A stretch of 17,588 bases of DNA from an uncultured Acidimicrobiaceae bacterium. Lineage in GTDB: Bacteria; Actinomycetota; Acidimicrobiia; Spongiisociales; UBA5794. Below, piece by piece: positions 7,247 through 15,975 of the stretch (the stretch's first letter is position 1; each line of letters starts with the position of its first letter). The position numbers and the translations under genes were made by a program. The notes beneath the pieces were generated by a model. The model saw nothing but the letters and a program-made list of their open reading frames with translations. It was not told where the DNA came from and made no database searches. The stretch spans positions 1 through 17,588 of the forward strand of contig CAMYJM010000011.1 of assembly GCA_947258635.1 (NCBI GenBank), written 5' to 3'.

Positions 7247-8299
7247 CTATTTCTCGACAACCAACCCCCTGAAGTCGCCCAGGCCGCGAGGGTGCAACAG
7301 CGTTTCGGCATCCTTGATCTCGCTGCGCACCTGGAGGCGGGCCATGGCGTCACCGCCGCGAGCGAGCTCGAGCTCTCTGTCGCGAAGCTCTGCCAGGTCG
7401 TCACGCAGACCGAGCCCCACGAGGAAGTCGTCCTGCCGATGCAGTGTTGCCGATGCCCCGGCGACGGCGGCGCCGCCGAGCAGGGCGGTGAAATTGACGT
7501 CGGCAGTGATGTCGGTGGCACCGGGCTCGAGCAGCGGATCAGGCCCGAGATGGTGCGCCCGGTAGGTACGTAGAGTCCCGATGGACCGCCTCGGCGCGAG
7601 CTCTTCGGCCGTCGCCCCGTAATCGATGACGATGATGGAGCCACTCTCGAGCAGGCGCAAGGCGCGGTGGAGCCAGTCGTACGCCGCCAGCTGCACTTCC
7701 ACGAACCCGCCGTCGGGAACGGGGCCCGCGTAGCGTTCGAGCCAGTCCGTCGTGTCGGCCCGCGCCGGCGCCGCTACCAGTTCGAGAGCCGCGCCTCCCA
7801 CTCCGACCCAACGTTCCTCCCAAGCGTCGCCGCGGCGCGCCGCCAGCCTCATCGGGAGGTTGTCCAGCAACTCATTGGCGACAATCACGCCGCGAAACGG
7901 CTCTGTCAGATCGGCCAGGTCGGCCAGGGTGTCATAACCGGCCGCCTCCAGCGTACGACGGGCCGCCGGGGAGGCGTCGATGGCCACGGTGCGCTCCGGC
8001 ACCGGCGCCACGCTTGCGAGCAGCGGGCCCAGGAGGCTCCCCGAGCCGGCGCCCACCTCGACGAGCGTCGTCGGTGAAGCCAGCGCGGCGAAACGCCCAC
8101 CGACGTATCGACCCAGAGTCCGCCCAAACCACGCACTCACCTCCGGGCTGGTGAGAAAGTCCCCGGCCTTCGTCGAGCGCAGCGGCCCGTCCCCAAAGAA
8201 CCCACCGTCCGGGTCGTAGAGAGCCAACCCCATGAACCGCTCGAACGGCATCGGACCCGACTCGAGGATCTCGCCGCGGATTCTGCCCAGCAGGGACAC
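7247..8299 (-). CDS. MidA/NDUFAF7-family SAM-dependent methyltransferase
   Basis: A 350-residue protein starting at GTG 8299. It matches the Methyltransf_28 (formerly DUF185) family: GPMPFERFMGLALYDPDGGF near the N-terminus, GDFLTSPEVSAWFG (about residues 46-59, family DFxTxPExSxxFG), the SAM loop EVGAGSGS (81-88), and ANELLDNLP, the family's NExxDxxP motif. The human member NDUFAF7 is a complex I assembly factor that symmetrically dimethylates an arginine of NDUFS2, the NuoD homologue. The gene is last in the nuo run, 64 bp after nuoN on the same strand, which suggests the same role here; the substrate is inferred, not shown. Upstream extension to 8443 runs through the nuoN stop and is Arg/Pro-rich. 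GGGAAAGG 9-16 bases before the GTG is an acceptable ribosome binding site. Confidence 0.9.
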   Translation of the reverse strand: MSLLGRIRGEILESGPMPFERFMGLALYDPDGGFFGDGPLRSTKAGDFLTSPEVSAWFGRTLGRYVGGRFAALASPTTLVEVGAGSGSLLGPLLASVAPVPERTVAIDASPAARRTLEAAGYDTLADLADLTEPFRGVIVANELLDNLPMRLAARRGDAWEERWVGVGGAALELVAAPARADTTDWLERYAGPVPDGGFVEVQLAAYDWLHRALRLLESGSIIVIDYGATAEELAPRRSIGTLRTYRAHHLGPDPLLEPGATDITADVNFTALLGGAAVAGASATLHRQDDFLVGLGLRDDLAELRDRELELARGGDAMARLQVRSEIKDAETLLHPRGLGDFRGLVVEK

Positions 8300-8346
8300 T
8301 ATTGTGCCTTTCCCGTAGGTGCTACGTGTTACGTGAGACCCGGTTC

Positions 8347-8361
8347 GGCCGGCCGCCGGCC
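8347..8361 (-). terminator. GC-rich hairpin between nuoN and the methyltransferase gene
   Basis: Arms GGCCGGC (8347-8353) and GCCGGCC (8355-8361) form a perfect inverted repeat with a one-base centre, so about 5-6 bp would pair in practice. It begins right after the nuoN stop codon. There is no U-tract, so it is at best a weak or partial terminator, or an mRNA 3'-end stabiliser that lowers expression of the last gene relative to the nuo genes. Confidence 0.3.
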
Positions 8362-8363
8362 GT

Positions 8364-9881
8364 CTAGAACCCGGTAGCGAACGTCTTGGCCGCTTCGGCG
8401 AGTCCTGAAACCAGCGGCGGGTAGACGCCGATGACAACCACACCGAGGGTCGTCAGCAGCAGAGCGAACTGCAGCGACGGCGCCGTGCGGCCTTCCCGGA
8501 TCTCGGCAACCGGAACGCCGTCGGGCACTTTCTCCATGAAGGCCGAGATCACGACCTTGGAGTAGTAGTAAAACGCGATGACGGAGTTGACGGCGGCAAT
8601 CACGGCCAGCGCACCGGCCCAACCGCTGCCCGAGGCAAGCACCGATCGGAACATGACCAGTTTGGCGAACCAACCTGCCAGGGGTGGGATCCCAGCCAGG
8701 GAGAAGAAGAACAGCCCCAACATGGTGGCGAGACCCGGGGCATAACTGAACAGGCCGGCCCAATCCTTGATCTCGCCGCTTCTGAGGCGATTGCCGACCG
8801 CAATGACGACACCGAAGGCTCCGAGGTTCATGAAGGCGTAGATGACGAGATAGGTCACCGTGGCGAAGAAGGCTTCCTCGAGATCCGCACCGGTGACGTC
8901 GGCGGCAATGGCCGCACCGAATGGTACGAGTATGAAGCCCCCCTGGGCGATCGAGGAGTAGCCGAGGAGGCGGACCACGTTGCTCTGCCGCAACGCGATC
9001 AGGTTGCCGACAGTCATCGACAGCGCCGCCAGCACCCACAGCCCGGTGCCCCACAAGGTCGTGACCTCACCGAAGGCCAGGTAGCAGATCGCCAGCAGAC
9101 CTACGAAGCCGGCGGTCTTCGAGACTACGGACAGGTAGGCCGTCACGGGGGTCGGGGCGCCTTCATAGGTGTCCGGAGTCCAGAAGTGGAAGGGCACGGC
9201 CGACACCTTGAAAGCGAAACCGAGGATGGTGAACAGCACGCCAATGATGAACAGGCCACTCAAGTCGCCGTCGAGCACTCCAACCGAGCCGGCTCGGATC
9301 CCGGTGAAGGTCAATTCGCCGGTGACGCCGTAGACGAGCGACATCCCGAAGAGGAGCACGGCCGCGGAGAGCACACCGATGATGAAGAACTTGAGGGCTG
9401 CCTCGTTGGAGCGGGCCTCCCCCTTGCGCCAGCCGGCCATGAGGAACGTCGGACCGGTCACCAGCTCGAGGCCGACGAACATCGTCACGAGGTCGCGGCT
9501 CGACGCCATCACCAGTGCTCCCAGCACCGAGGCCAACATCAGGAAGTAGAACTCGCCCTGCCAAAACCGGTCGCTCTCCAGGTAGCCCACGGACAGCAGC
9601 ACCGCCACGAAAGCCGAGCCGATGAACAGGCCCTTGAGCACCAGCGAGAACGTATCGATCACATAGGAACCTCCGAACATCTCGCGGACCCCGGAGGAGG
9701 CGCAGAAGTCGAGGCTCTCGCAGAAGCCGAGCGTGAGGATCGGCACGATCGTGGCGAACAGGCCCACCAGGCCGATGACCGCGGTCCAGTATTTGCGCAC
9801 CGGAAGCATGTCGACGACCAGCACCGCCATCACTGTGCCGGCCAGGATGAGCTCAGGCGCCAGAGCGTGATAATCGATCAC
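8364..9881 (-). CDS. nuoN: NADH-quinone oxidoreductase subunit N (antiporter-like)
   Basis: A 505-residue polytopic membrane protein with about 14 hydrophobic segments, starting at GTG 9881 with GGAG about 9 bases upstream. Family signatures are VTMFVGLELVTGPTFLMAGW (antiporter TM5 glutamate), NEAALKFFIIGVLSAAVLLFG, FKVSAVPFHFWTPDTYEGAP (TM7 lysine) and VSKTAGFVGLLAI (TM8 lysine). NuoN is one of three antiporter-like subunits of the complex I membrane arm that carry proton channels; it packs between NuoM and NuoK. It lies 40 bp after nuoM and is the last nuo subunit of the operon. Length is normal and the charged channel residues appear intact. Confidence 0.96.
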   Translation of the reverse strand: MIDYHALAPELILAGTVMAVLVVDMLPVRKYWTAVIGLVGLFATIVPILTLGFCESLDFCASSGVREMFGGSYVIDTFSLVLKGLFIGSAFVAVLLSVGYLESDRFWQGEFYFLMLASVLGALVMASSRDLVTMFVGLELVTGPTFLMAGWRKGEARSNEAALKFFIIGVLSAAVLLFGMSLVYGVTGELTFTGIRAGSVGVLDGDLSGLFIIGVLFTILGFAFKVSAVPFHFWTPDTYEGAPTPVTAYLSVVSKTAGFVGLLAICYLAFGEVTTLWGTGLWVLAALSMTVGNLIALRQSNVVRLLGYSSIAQGGFILVPFGAAIAADVTGADLEEAFFATVTYLVIYAFMNLGAFGVVIAVGNRLRSGEIKDWAGLFSYAPGLATMLGLFFFSLAGIPPLAGWFAKLVMFRSVLASGSGWAGALAVIAAVNSVIAFYYYSKVVISAFMEKVPDGVPVAEIREGRTAPSLQFALLLTTLGVVVIGVYPPLVSGLAEAAKTFATGF

Positions 9882-9921
9882 CGGCTCACTCCACCGCTCT
9901 CTTTGCTAGCTCTGGACAATC

Positions 9922-11487
9922 TCAGCCCCCGAACGCCTTGGCGACCAGGTCGATCACCGAGTCATTGGTCGCCCCAAACACGAGGCGAGGGAAAATGCCG
10001 ATGGCGATGACGGCGATGATCATCGGCACCCAGGCCATCTTCTCGAAGATGTCGACATCATGGAACTCGTGGCCCGCCCACTCGTCTTTGGGTTCTCCGA
10101 AGTTGACCTTCTGGAGCATCCACAGCAGATACCCGGCGGCAAGTACGGTGCCGACCGCACCTATCACCATCAGAGTTCGGAACAGCGTCGTGCTCAGCCC
10201 CGCGGCCGGGCTGAATGCAGCCAGCAGCGCCATGAACTCTCCCCAGAAACCGGCCAGGCCCGGAAGCCCCAGCGACGCCATCGCCGTGAAGCCGAGAATC
10301 GCTCCCATGATCGGCATCAGCGTCTGGTTGCCGCCGAGGCGCGCCATCTCCCGGGTGTGATAGCGATGCGACATCGAGCCGGCGAGGAAGAACAGGAGGC
10401 CGGTGATCACGCCGTGGGCCACCATGCCGATGATGGCGGCATTGATACCGATCGGCGTCATGGTGGCGATGCCCAGCATGACAAATCCCATGTGGCCCAC
10501 AGACGAGAAGGCGATGAGGCGTTTCATATCCGTTTGCGCCAGGCAGGCCAGCGAGGCGTAGATGATGCCGATGACGGCCAGGATGGCGATCACCGGGGCC
10601 CAGTTCTGCGACTGCTCGGGGAGAATCGGGATGGCGATCCGCACGAACGCGTAGGTGCCGAGCTTCAGCAAGATCGCCGCCAGCAGGACCGAGCCGACCG
10701 TGGGCGCCGCGGTGTGGGCGTCCGGCAGCCAGGTGTGCAGCGGGAACATCGGCACCTTGACGGCAAACCCGAGGAAGAGCGCGGCGAACACCCACACAGC
10801 GAGGCCGCTGCCGAGCAGCCCCTCGGCACCGTTGGACGCCAGCTCCAGCATGTCGAAAGTCCGCCCGCCCTTGAAATAGAGCACCAGGAAGCCGAGAAGC
10901 ATGAAGGCCGAGCCGAAGAGCGTGAACAGGAAGAACTTGATGGACGCGTAGAGCCGCATCTGGGTGGTGATATTGAACACCGGGATCGTGATCTCGTCGC
11001 GGTCGCCCCAGATGCCGATCATGAAGTACATCGGGAGCAGCACGACCTCGAAGAAGACGAAGAACAGAATCAGATCGAGCGCCACGAACGTGCCGGCCAT
11101 GCCTGTCGCCAGGATCAAGATGAGGATGAGAAAGGCCTTCGGGTTGTGGGGCTCGGGCCAGTGCTCCCAGCTGTAGATGATCGACAGCAGCGTTATGAAC
11201 GTCGACAGCACCACCAACGGCAGGCTGATGCCGTCGACACCAATATGGAAGCTGGAATTGATGGCGGTGATCCAGTCGACGTTGGTGCCCAGCTGCATCC
11301 CGGCTTCCCCGAAGTCGAACCTGAATACCAGGAGCACGGACAGAACGAACGAGGCACCGGCGAACAAGAGTGCCGTCCACTTCTGCGTCTCCTCCTCGGC
11401 CTTGGGAATGGCGAGCAGCACCACTGCCCCGATCAGAGGCAAGAAGACGACGAGGCTCAAGCCCCACCCGCTCTCAAACCATTCCAT
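9922..11487 (-). CDS. nuoM: NADH-quinone oxidoreductase subunit M (antiporter-like)
   Basis: A 521-residue polytopic protein starting at ATG 11487 with AGGAAGGA 5-12 bases upstream, 13 bp after nuoL. Signatures include the TM5 glutamate in FFVFFEVVLLPMYFMIGIWG, the TM7 lysine in GFAVKVPMFPLHTWLPDAH, the block TAAPTVGSVLLAAILLKLG with its TM8 lysine, and LIAFSSVGHMGFVMLG. NuoM is the middle antiporter-like proton channel of the membrane arm, between NuoL and NuoN. Length and motifs are those of the family. A 490-residue frame on the opposite strand (10060-11532) is rich in His, Glu, Arg and Gln, as expected for the antisense of a hydrophobic high-GC gene, and was not called. Confidence 0.97.
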   Translation of the reverse strand: MEWFESGWGLSLVVFLPLIGAVVLLAIPKAEEETQKWTALLFAGASFVLSVLLVFRFDFGEAGMQLGTNVDWITAINSSFHIGVDGISLPLVVLSTFITLLSIIYSWEHWPEPHNPKAFLILILILATGMAGTFVALDLILFFVFFEVVLLPMYFMIGIWGDRDEITIPVFNITTQMRLYASIKFFLFTLFGSAFMLLGFLVLYFKGGRTFDMLELASNGAEGLLGSGLAVWVFAALFLGFAVKVPMFPLHTWLPDAHTAAPTVGSVLLAAILLKLGTYAFVRIAIPILPEQSQNWAPVIAILAVIGIIYASLACLAQTDMKRLIAFSSVGHMGFVMLGIATMTPIGINAAIIGMVAHGVITGLLFFLAGSMSHRYHTREMARLGGNQTLMPIMGAILGFTAMASLGLPGLAGFWGEFMALLAAFSPAAGLSTTLFRTLMVIGAVGTVLAAGYLLWMLQKVNFGEPKDEWAGHEFHDVDIFEKMAWVPMIIAVIAIGIFPRLVFGATNDSVIDLVAKAFGG

Positions 11488-11500
11488 ACCTGTCCTTCCT

Positions 11501-13591
11501 CTAGAACCAGATCACGAGGCCGCCGACCATGATCACGGTCGCGGCGAATATCAGAATTGCGTACTGCTGCACTTTGCCCGTCTGCAGGAGGCGCAGCATC
11601 CCACCCCCGGCGCCGGTCACGGCACCCGAGGCATTGATTGCCCCGTCGACGCCGCGCTGATCGAACCAGTAGACAACCTTGCCGACCGACATGGCGAGCA
11701 AACCCGCCCCGTTGATGATGAAATCGAGCACGTAGCCGTTGGTCCAGTTGATGGCCCGAGCAACCGGCCCCCGGATCGGCCGGATAACTCCGTCCATGTA
11801 GAAGTCGTCGATGTAGTACTTGTTCTCCAGCAGCGGGTACAACAGAGGGATACGGAAGGTGTCGCGAGCTGGCTGGGTCTCTTTGTCGGGGCCCCAGATC
11901 CGCCAGCCGATGAAGATGCCGAGAAGGGCTGCGGCGAGGCCGGCCAACAACATCGCAACGTCGAAGGACTCGGCGTGATGGTCGAGTACCGGTATCTCGC
12001 GACCCCCGACCAGCTTGGTGAACACCTCGGTAGCGCCGGGGATGTTGATCAATCCGATCACAGCAGACGGCACGGCCAGACCCACCAGCGGCACCCACAT
12101 GATGCGGGGAGATTCGTGAGGATGTCCGTCGCCTTTGTACTCCCCGTGGAAGGTCAGGAAGACGGTCCGAGCCATGTAGAAAGCGGTGATGAAGGCGCCG
12201 GAGATCGCCAGGACCAGGACTATTGAAGCGAGAGATCCGCCGCCGTCGGCAACCGAGAACTCCCCGGACGCGTAGCGAATCGAAGCGAGAATCTCGTCCT
12301 TCGAGAAGAACCCGGCGAAGGGGACTATCCCAGCGAGCGCCAGGGAGCCGATCACGAAGGTCCAATACGTATAGGGCATGTCCTTCTTCAATCCGCCCAT
12401 GTCGCTCATGTTGTTCGAATGCACCGCGTGGATCGCCGAACCGGCGCCGAGGAAGAGGAGCGCCTTGAAGAAGGCGTGGGTGAACAGGTGGAAGAGCCCG
12501 GCGGTGTAGGCCCCCGCCCCCATGGCGGCCGTCATGTAGCCGAGCTGGGACAAGGTCGAGTAAGCGAGCACCTTCTTGATGTCGTCCTGGACGAGGGCGA
12601 TCAGGCCGGTGAGGAACAGGGTCAACGCCCCGACGATGATGATGACGGAGCGAACCTCTGTAGCGAAACCCTCCGTCAGATAGAAGGGGAACATCCGGCC
12701 GACGAGGAACACCCCGGCCGTGACCATGGTGGCGGCGTGCATCAGCGAAGACACCGGCGTCGGCCCTGCCATGGCGTCGGGCAGCCATACATGGAGCGGA
12801 AACTGGGCGCTCTTGCCCATCGCTCCGATGAAGAGCGCCAGCCCTGCCCAGAATGCATAGCGGGCAAGTGTCGGCGCCTCGGCGGCTCCGGTCTCCACGG
12901 CGTGGAGAATGTCGGAGAAGCGGAACGAACCGACCGACATCGACACGATGATCGCTCCGACGAACAGCCCGACATCGGCCACCTTGTTCGTGATCATGGC
13001 CTTGATGGCGGCCGAAGAGTTGGCGTGGTCCTCCCAGTAGTGGCCGATCAGCAGCCACGACGAGACCCCGACGAGCTCCCAGCCCACGATCAGCTGAATC
13101 ATGTTGGGCGCCGAGACCAGCACCAGCATCCCACCGGCGAACAAGGTGAAGGAGGCGAAGAACCAGGTGTACCGGATGTCGCCCTCCATGTAGCCCTTGG
13201 CGTAGAGGAAGACGAAGAAGCCGACCACGCCGACGAGGAAGTACATCATGATCGAGAGGCCGTCGACCGCCCAGCCCCACTCGATGGGCATACTCCCGAT
13301 CCGGGCGATCTCGATCTGGAAGTCGTGGGCGATCGGGTTGGCGATATGGGCCAGTAACAGGGCCGTGCCGTACAAAGCCTCGAACCCCATCACCGCAATG
13401 GCGATGTCCCAACCCTTGTACGGCATCCGCTTGCCGTAGAAGACGATGGCGAAGGCGGCCACCATCGGCACGACCGGGATCAGCCACGCCATCGATGCCA
13501 GCAGTCCCCCATCGGAGAGCGCCTCGGCCGCGTGGCCCCCCTCCTCTGTGGCGAGGAGCGCGGCGTTGGCGGTGGCGAGGAGTTGCAGCAT
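11501..13591 (-). CDS. nuoL: NADH-quinone oxidoreductase subunit L (distal antiporter-like)
   Basis: A 696-residue polytopic protein starting at ATG 13591, 2 bp after the nuoK stop, so translational coupling is likely. The TM5 glutamate is Glu172 in GWELVGVSSWLLIGHYW. The TM7 lysine is in GKSAQFPLHVWLPDAMAGPT, followed by HAATMVTAGVFLVGRM, FHLFTHAFFKALLFLGAGS and GFFSKDEI. The C-terminal 150 residues contain the linker that becomes the long lateral amphipathic helix in known NuoL structures, ending with a final membrane segment (AILIFAATVIMVGGLVIWF). NuoL is the outermost proton channel. The C-terminal extension distinguishes it from NuoM and NuoN and from shorter Mrp-type antiporter subunits. 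Confidence 0.97.
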   Translation of the reverse strand: MLQLLATANAALLATEEGGHAAEALSDGGLLASMAWLIPVVPMVAAFAIVFYGKRMPYKGWDIAIAVMGFEALYGTALLLAHIANPIAHDFQIEIARIGSMPIEWGWAVDGLSIMMYFLVGVVGFFVFLYAKGYMEGDIRYTWFFASFTLFAGGMLVLVSAPNMIQLIVGWELVGVSSWLLIGHYWEDHANSSAAIKAMITNKVADVGLFVGAIIVSMSVGSFRFSDILHAVETGAAEAPTLARYAFWAGLALFIGAMGKSAQFPLHVWLPDAMAGPTPVSSLMHAATMVTAGVFLVGRMFPFYLTEGFATEVRSVIIIVGALTLFLTGLIALVQDDIKKVLAYSTLSQLGYMTAAMGAGAYTAGLFHLFTHAFFKALLFLGAGSAIHAVHSNNMSDMGGLKKDMPYTYWTFVIGSLALAGIVPFAGFFSKDEILASIRYASGEFSVADGGGSLASIVLVLAISGAFITAFYMARTVFLTFHGEYKGDGHPHESPRIMWVPLVGLAVPSAVIGLINIPGATEVFTKLVGGREIPVLDHHAESFDVAMLLAGLAAALLGIFIGWRIWGPDKETQPARDTFRIPLLYPLLENKYYIDDFYMDGVIRPIRGPVARAINWTNGYVLDFIINGAGLLAMSVGKVVYWFDQRGVDGAINASGAVTGAGGGMLRLLQTGKVQQYAILIFAATVIMVGGLVIWF

Positions 13592-13593
13592 GA

Positions 13594-13899
13594 TTACAGC
13601 TTCATCAGATCGAGCTCGTCGACGTTTGCCGACTGGCGGTTGCGGAAGATCAGCAGGATGATCGCCAGGCCGATGCCGACCTCAGCGGCACCAACGGCGA
13701 TGACGAACAGCGAGAAGATCTGGCCACCGGCCACCGCGTCCCGAGCGTACGTATCGAAGGCCACGAAGTTGATATTGACCGCAGCCAGCATCAGCTCGAC
13801 GCTGAGGAGGACGAGCACCGCGTTGCGCCGGGTGAGCACCCCGTAGACCCCCAGAGAGAAGAGAGCCGCCCCGAGAATGATGAACTGCCCGAGGATCAT
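13594..13899 (-). CDS. nuoK: NADH-quinone oxidoreductase subunit K
   Basis: A 101-residue protein with three membrane segments, starting at ATG 13899, which overlaps the nuoJ stop by 4 bp (ATGA). It carries the two buried glutamates of the family, in LSVELMLAAVNINFVAF (TM2) and GAAEVGIGLAIILLIFR (TM3), which form part of the central proton-transfer axis next to NuoN. Length is typical (about 100). The related MrpC/MnhC antiporter subunit is excluded by the neighbours and by the NuoK-type LMLAAVN sequence. Confidence 0.96.
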   Translation of the reverse strand: MILGQFIILGAALFSLGVYGVLTRRNAVLVLLSVELMLAAVNINFVAFDTYARDAVAGGQIFSLFVIAVGAAEVGIGLAIILLIFRNRQSANVDELDLMKL

Positions 13900-14432
13900 T
13901 GCAGGGCCTCGTCTCCCTCGACCGGGTCCCGCCGGGCCAGCACGATGCCTCCGATGAGAGCGGCGAGCAGCACGACCGAAACGACCTCGAACGGAATCAC
14001 GAACCTCTCGAACATCGACTGGCCGATCTCCCCGGTCCGTGTCGGATTGGCCACGATCTCTTCTTCGCCGAAGCCCCGAACCGTTGCGACCGTAACCAAG
14101 GCGAAGAGGGCACCGGACACCAGGGCGGCCCCGATCTTGGTCTGATTGCTGTGGCTCAGCTCAGTCTCCATCCCCAGCGGCGCCCGCGTGATCATGATCC
14201 CGAACAAGAACAGCACGACCACGGCGCCGATGTAGACCAGCACGACCGACCAGGCCACAAACTCGGCGCCGAGCAGCAGGAACAGGGCGGCGGTGGCGGC
14301 CAGGGCGACGACCAGGTATAGCACTGAGTGGACGACGTTGCGTGAGGTGACTGCGCGAAAGGCGGCGAGCAGCATCGGCAAAGCGATCAGCGCGAAGGCC
14401 CAATTCTCCGGGTGGGTGATCCAATCGCTCAC
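13896..14432 (-). CDS. nuoJ: NADH-quinone oxidoreductase subunit J
   Basis: A 178-residue protein with about five membrane segments. GTG 14432 is chosen because it overlaps the nuoI stop by 4 bp (GTGA), has GGAG 6 bases upstream and gives a normal family length; the frame open to 14588 would overlap nuoI by 160 bp. NuoJ features are the VHSVLYLVVALAATAALFLL segment, the following VYIGAVVVLFLFGIMIT (TM3, where a pi-bulge forms in known structures) and a final segment before the charged tail ARRDPVEGDEALQ. The subunit couples the quinone-channel subunit NuoH to NuoK in the membrane arm. Confidence 0.95.
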   Translation of the reverse strand: MSDWITHPENWAFALIALPMLLAAFRAVTSRNVVHSVLYLVVALAATAALFLLLGAEFVAWSVVLVYIGAVVVLFLFGIMITRAPLGMETELSHSNQTKIGAALVSGALFALVTVATVRGFGEEEIVANPTRTGEIGQSMFERFVIPFEVVSVVLLAALIGGIVLARRDPVEGDEALQ

Positions 14433-14893
14433 TGCTTCTCCAATGCAGGCGGATCGGGCACGGTGGACAGCCAGTAGGTGAGGCGATCCTTGTCGTGCAA
14501 CATGTCTGAGATTCCGAACTCGCTGTACTCGTAGTCGGGGCTCCAGAAAAGGGCGTCGAAGGGACACACCTCGACACATATCCCGCAATACATACAGAGG
14601 GCGTAGTCGATGTCAAAGCGGTCGAGTGTCGCTCGGGTGCGCACCCGGCCGCCTTCCTTCGCCGGCGGCTCCTCCTGCTTGTGGCCCTCGATATAGATAC
14701 ACCAGTCCGGGCATTCCCGGGCACACAACATGCACACGGTGCACGCCTCGGTGTCGAGAGCGATCACCCCGCGAGCCCGGGGCACCGGCGTTTCCTTCTC
14801 CAGCGGGTAGTTGATCGTCACCGGCTTCTTGAAGAGGGTCTTCAGAGTGAGCAGCATCCCGGTGCGGAGGCCTTTGTACGGGAGTACAGCCAT
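14429..14893 (-). CDS. nuoI: NADH-quinone oxidoreductase subunit I (2x [4Fe-4S] ferredoxin-like)
   Basis: A 154-residue soluble protein starting at ATG 14893 with AGGAAGG about 8 bases upstream, 40 bp after nuoH. It has two classical [4Fe-4S] motifs: CTVCMLCARECPDWC (about residues 51-65) and CMYCGICVEVCPFDAL (about 100-115). These bind clusters N6a and N6b, which pass electrons to N2 in NuoB. The N-terminal helix region (RTGMLLTLKTLFKKPVTINY) packs on the membrane arm. All eight cysteines are present. With nuoE/F/G missing from the locus, this would be the most distal iron-sulfur subunit encoded here and a plausible docking surface for ferredoxin or another donor; that last point is inference. 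Confidence 0.97.
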   Translation of the reverse strand: MAVLPYKGLRTGMLLTLKTLFKKPVTINYPLEKETPVPRARGVIALDTEACTVCMLCARECPDWCIYIEGHKQEEPPAKEGGRVRTRATLDRFDIDYALCMYCGICVEVCPFDALFWSPDYEYSEFGISDMLHDKDRLTYWLSTVPDPPALEKQ

Positions 14894-14933
14894 CAGCCGG
14901 CCTTCCTCTCGGCAGATGTTGCGGCCCGGCGCA

Positions 14934-15950
14934 TCAGAACACCACCCGGAAGAATGCCGTGACGAGGATGTTGGCCAGCCCGGCGGGGATCAGCCACTTC
15001 CAGGCGAGGGTCTGCAGCTGATCCTCGCGCAAGCGCGGGAAGGTCCACCGCAGCCAGATGAACAGAAAGGCGATGATCATGACTTTGGACAGGAGGACGA
15101 CCGGTCCGACGAAGTTGAGGACATCGCCGTCCAACCCGGGGACCCAGTAGCCGCCCAGGAACAACGTGGCGGCGATGGCGGCCATCGACACGAGTCCGGC
15201 GTACTCGCCGAGGAAGAACATCGTGAAGCGCATCCCCGAATACTCCGTGAGGTAACCCATCGTCAGCTCCGACTCCGCTATCGGCATATCGAATGGGATC
15301 CGGCTCAGCTCGGCGAGGCTGGCAATGAGGAAGATCGTCAGCCCGACCACCTGGAGGATCATGAACGGCGATATGACGTTGAGCCACTCGGGAGCGACGT
15401 TGAACCACTGCCAAGACGCCTGGGCCGTCACGATGTCGTTCAGCGACAGCGACCCGGCCTGGATGGCGACGCCGATCACGGCCAGCACGAGCGGCAATTC
15501 GTAGGCGATCAGCTGGGCGGCCGCCCGCAGACCCCCCATCAGGGAGTACTTGTTGGCCGAGGACCAGCCCGCCATCAGGACGCCGAGGGTCGACAGCGAT
15601 GAAACGGCCAGCACGTAGAAGACACCGAGGTCGAGGTCGCGCGGCACCAAATCAGGACTGAAAGGAATGATGACGAACGTCGCCAGCGTGCCCATCAAGA
15701 CGACGTACGGCGCCAGCTTGTACACGGTGCGGTCGGCGTCGGCCGGGACCAGGTCCTCTTTCTGCAAGAACTTGAGCCCATCGGCGAGCGGCTGGGCCCA
15801 GCCGAAACGGCCTCCGGCGAAATAGGGCCCGATCCGGCTCTGCATGTGGGCCGATATCTTGAGTTCACCGAAGATGATGACCAGCGCTCCCGGCATCATC
15901 ACGCCGAGCACCAATCCCACCTTGACGAGCAGCAGCAACCAGAAGTTCAT
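14934..15950 (-). CDS. nuoH: NADH-quinone oxidoreductase subunit H (quinone-channel subunit)
   Basis: A 338-residue protein with about eight membrane segments. ATG 15950 is preferred because AGGAG lies 8 bases upstream and the first membrane helix (MNFWLLLLVKVGLVLGV) begins at once, as usual in NuoH. An in-frame GTG at 15998, 10 bp after the nuoD stop, would add 16 residues and is the main alternative. Signatures are the SRIGPYFAGGRFGWAQPLAD loop, LADGLKFLQKEDLVP, and the acidic LAELSRIPFDMPIAESEL loop at the quinone entry chamber, followed by TEYSGMRFTMFFLGEYAG. NuoH forms the quinone channel with NuoD and NuoB and the first half-channel of the membrane arm. A strong inverted repeat covers its Shine-Dalgarno. 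nuoE, nuoF and nuoG, which precede nuoH in 14-gene operons, are not here. Confidence 0.95.
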   Translation of the reverse strand: MNFWLLLLVKVGLVLGVMMPGALVIIFGELKISAHMQSRIGPYFAGGRFGWAQPLADGLKFLQKEDLVPADADRTVYKLAPYVVLMGTLATFVIIPFSPDLVPRDLDLGVFYVLAVSSLSTLGVLMAGWSSANKYSLMGGLRAAAQLIAYELPLVLAVIGVAIQAGSLSLNDIVTAQASWQWFNVAPEWLNVISPFMILQVVGLTIFLIASLAELSRIPFDMPIAESELTMGYLTEYSGMRFTMFFLGEYAGLVSMAAIAATLFLGGYWVPGLDGDVLNFVGPVVLLSKVMIIAFLFIWLRWTFPRLREDQLQTLAWKWLIPAGLANILVTAFFRVVF

Positions 15951-15952
15951 GA

Positions 15953-15975
15953 GCAACGCTCCTGCGGAGCGTTGC
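15953..15975 (-). promoter_or_regulatory. 10-bp perfect hairpin covering the nuoH ribosome binding site
   Basis: Arms 15953-15962 and 15966-15975 are exact inverted complements with a 3-base loop. In the transcript the 3' arm contains the AGGAG Shine-Dalgarno of nuoH and ends two bases before the ATG. Such a stem would hide the ribosome binding site unless ribosomes finishing nuoD open it. There is no U-tract, so a terminator is unlikely. If nuoH actually starts at GTG 15998, the stem lies inside the coding region. Confidence 0.55.

Noticed and set aside
10060..11532. 490-codon open frame on the plus strand opposite nuoM (similar ones at 9186-10010 and 12419-13357)
   Set aside because: Composition is dominated by His, Glu, Asp, Gln and Arg, the expected antisense of hydrophobic codons in a high-GC genome. 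The minus-strand nuo genes are unmistakable.
11457..13487. 676-codon frame on the minus strand overlapping nuoL (and 10058-11467 over nuoM)
   Set aside because: Out-of-frame reading of the real genes, Arg/Gly/His-rich and without membrane segments.
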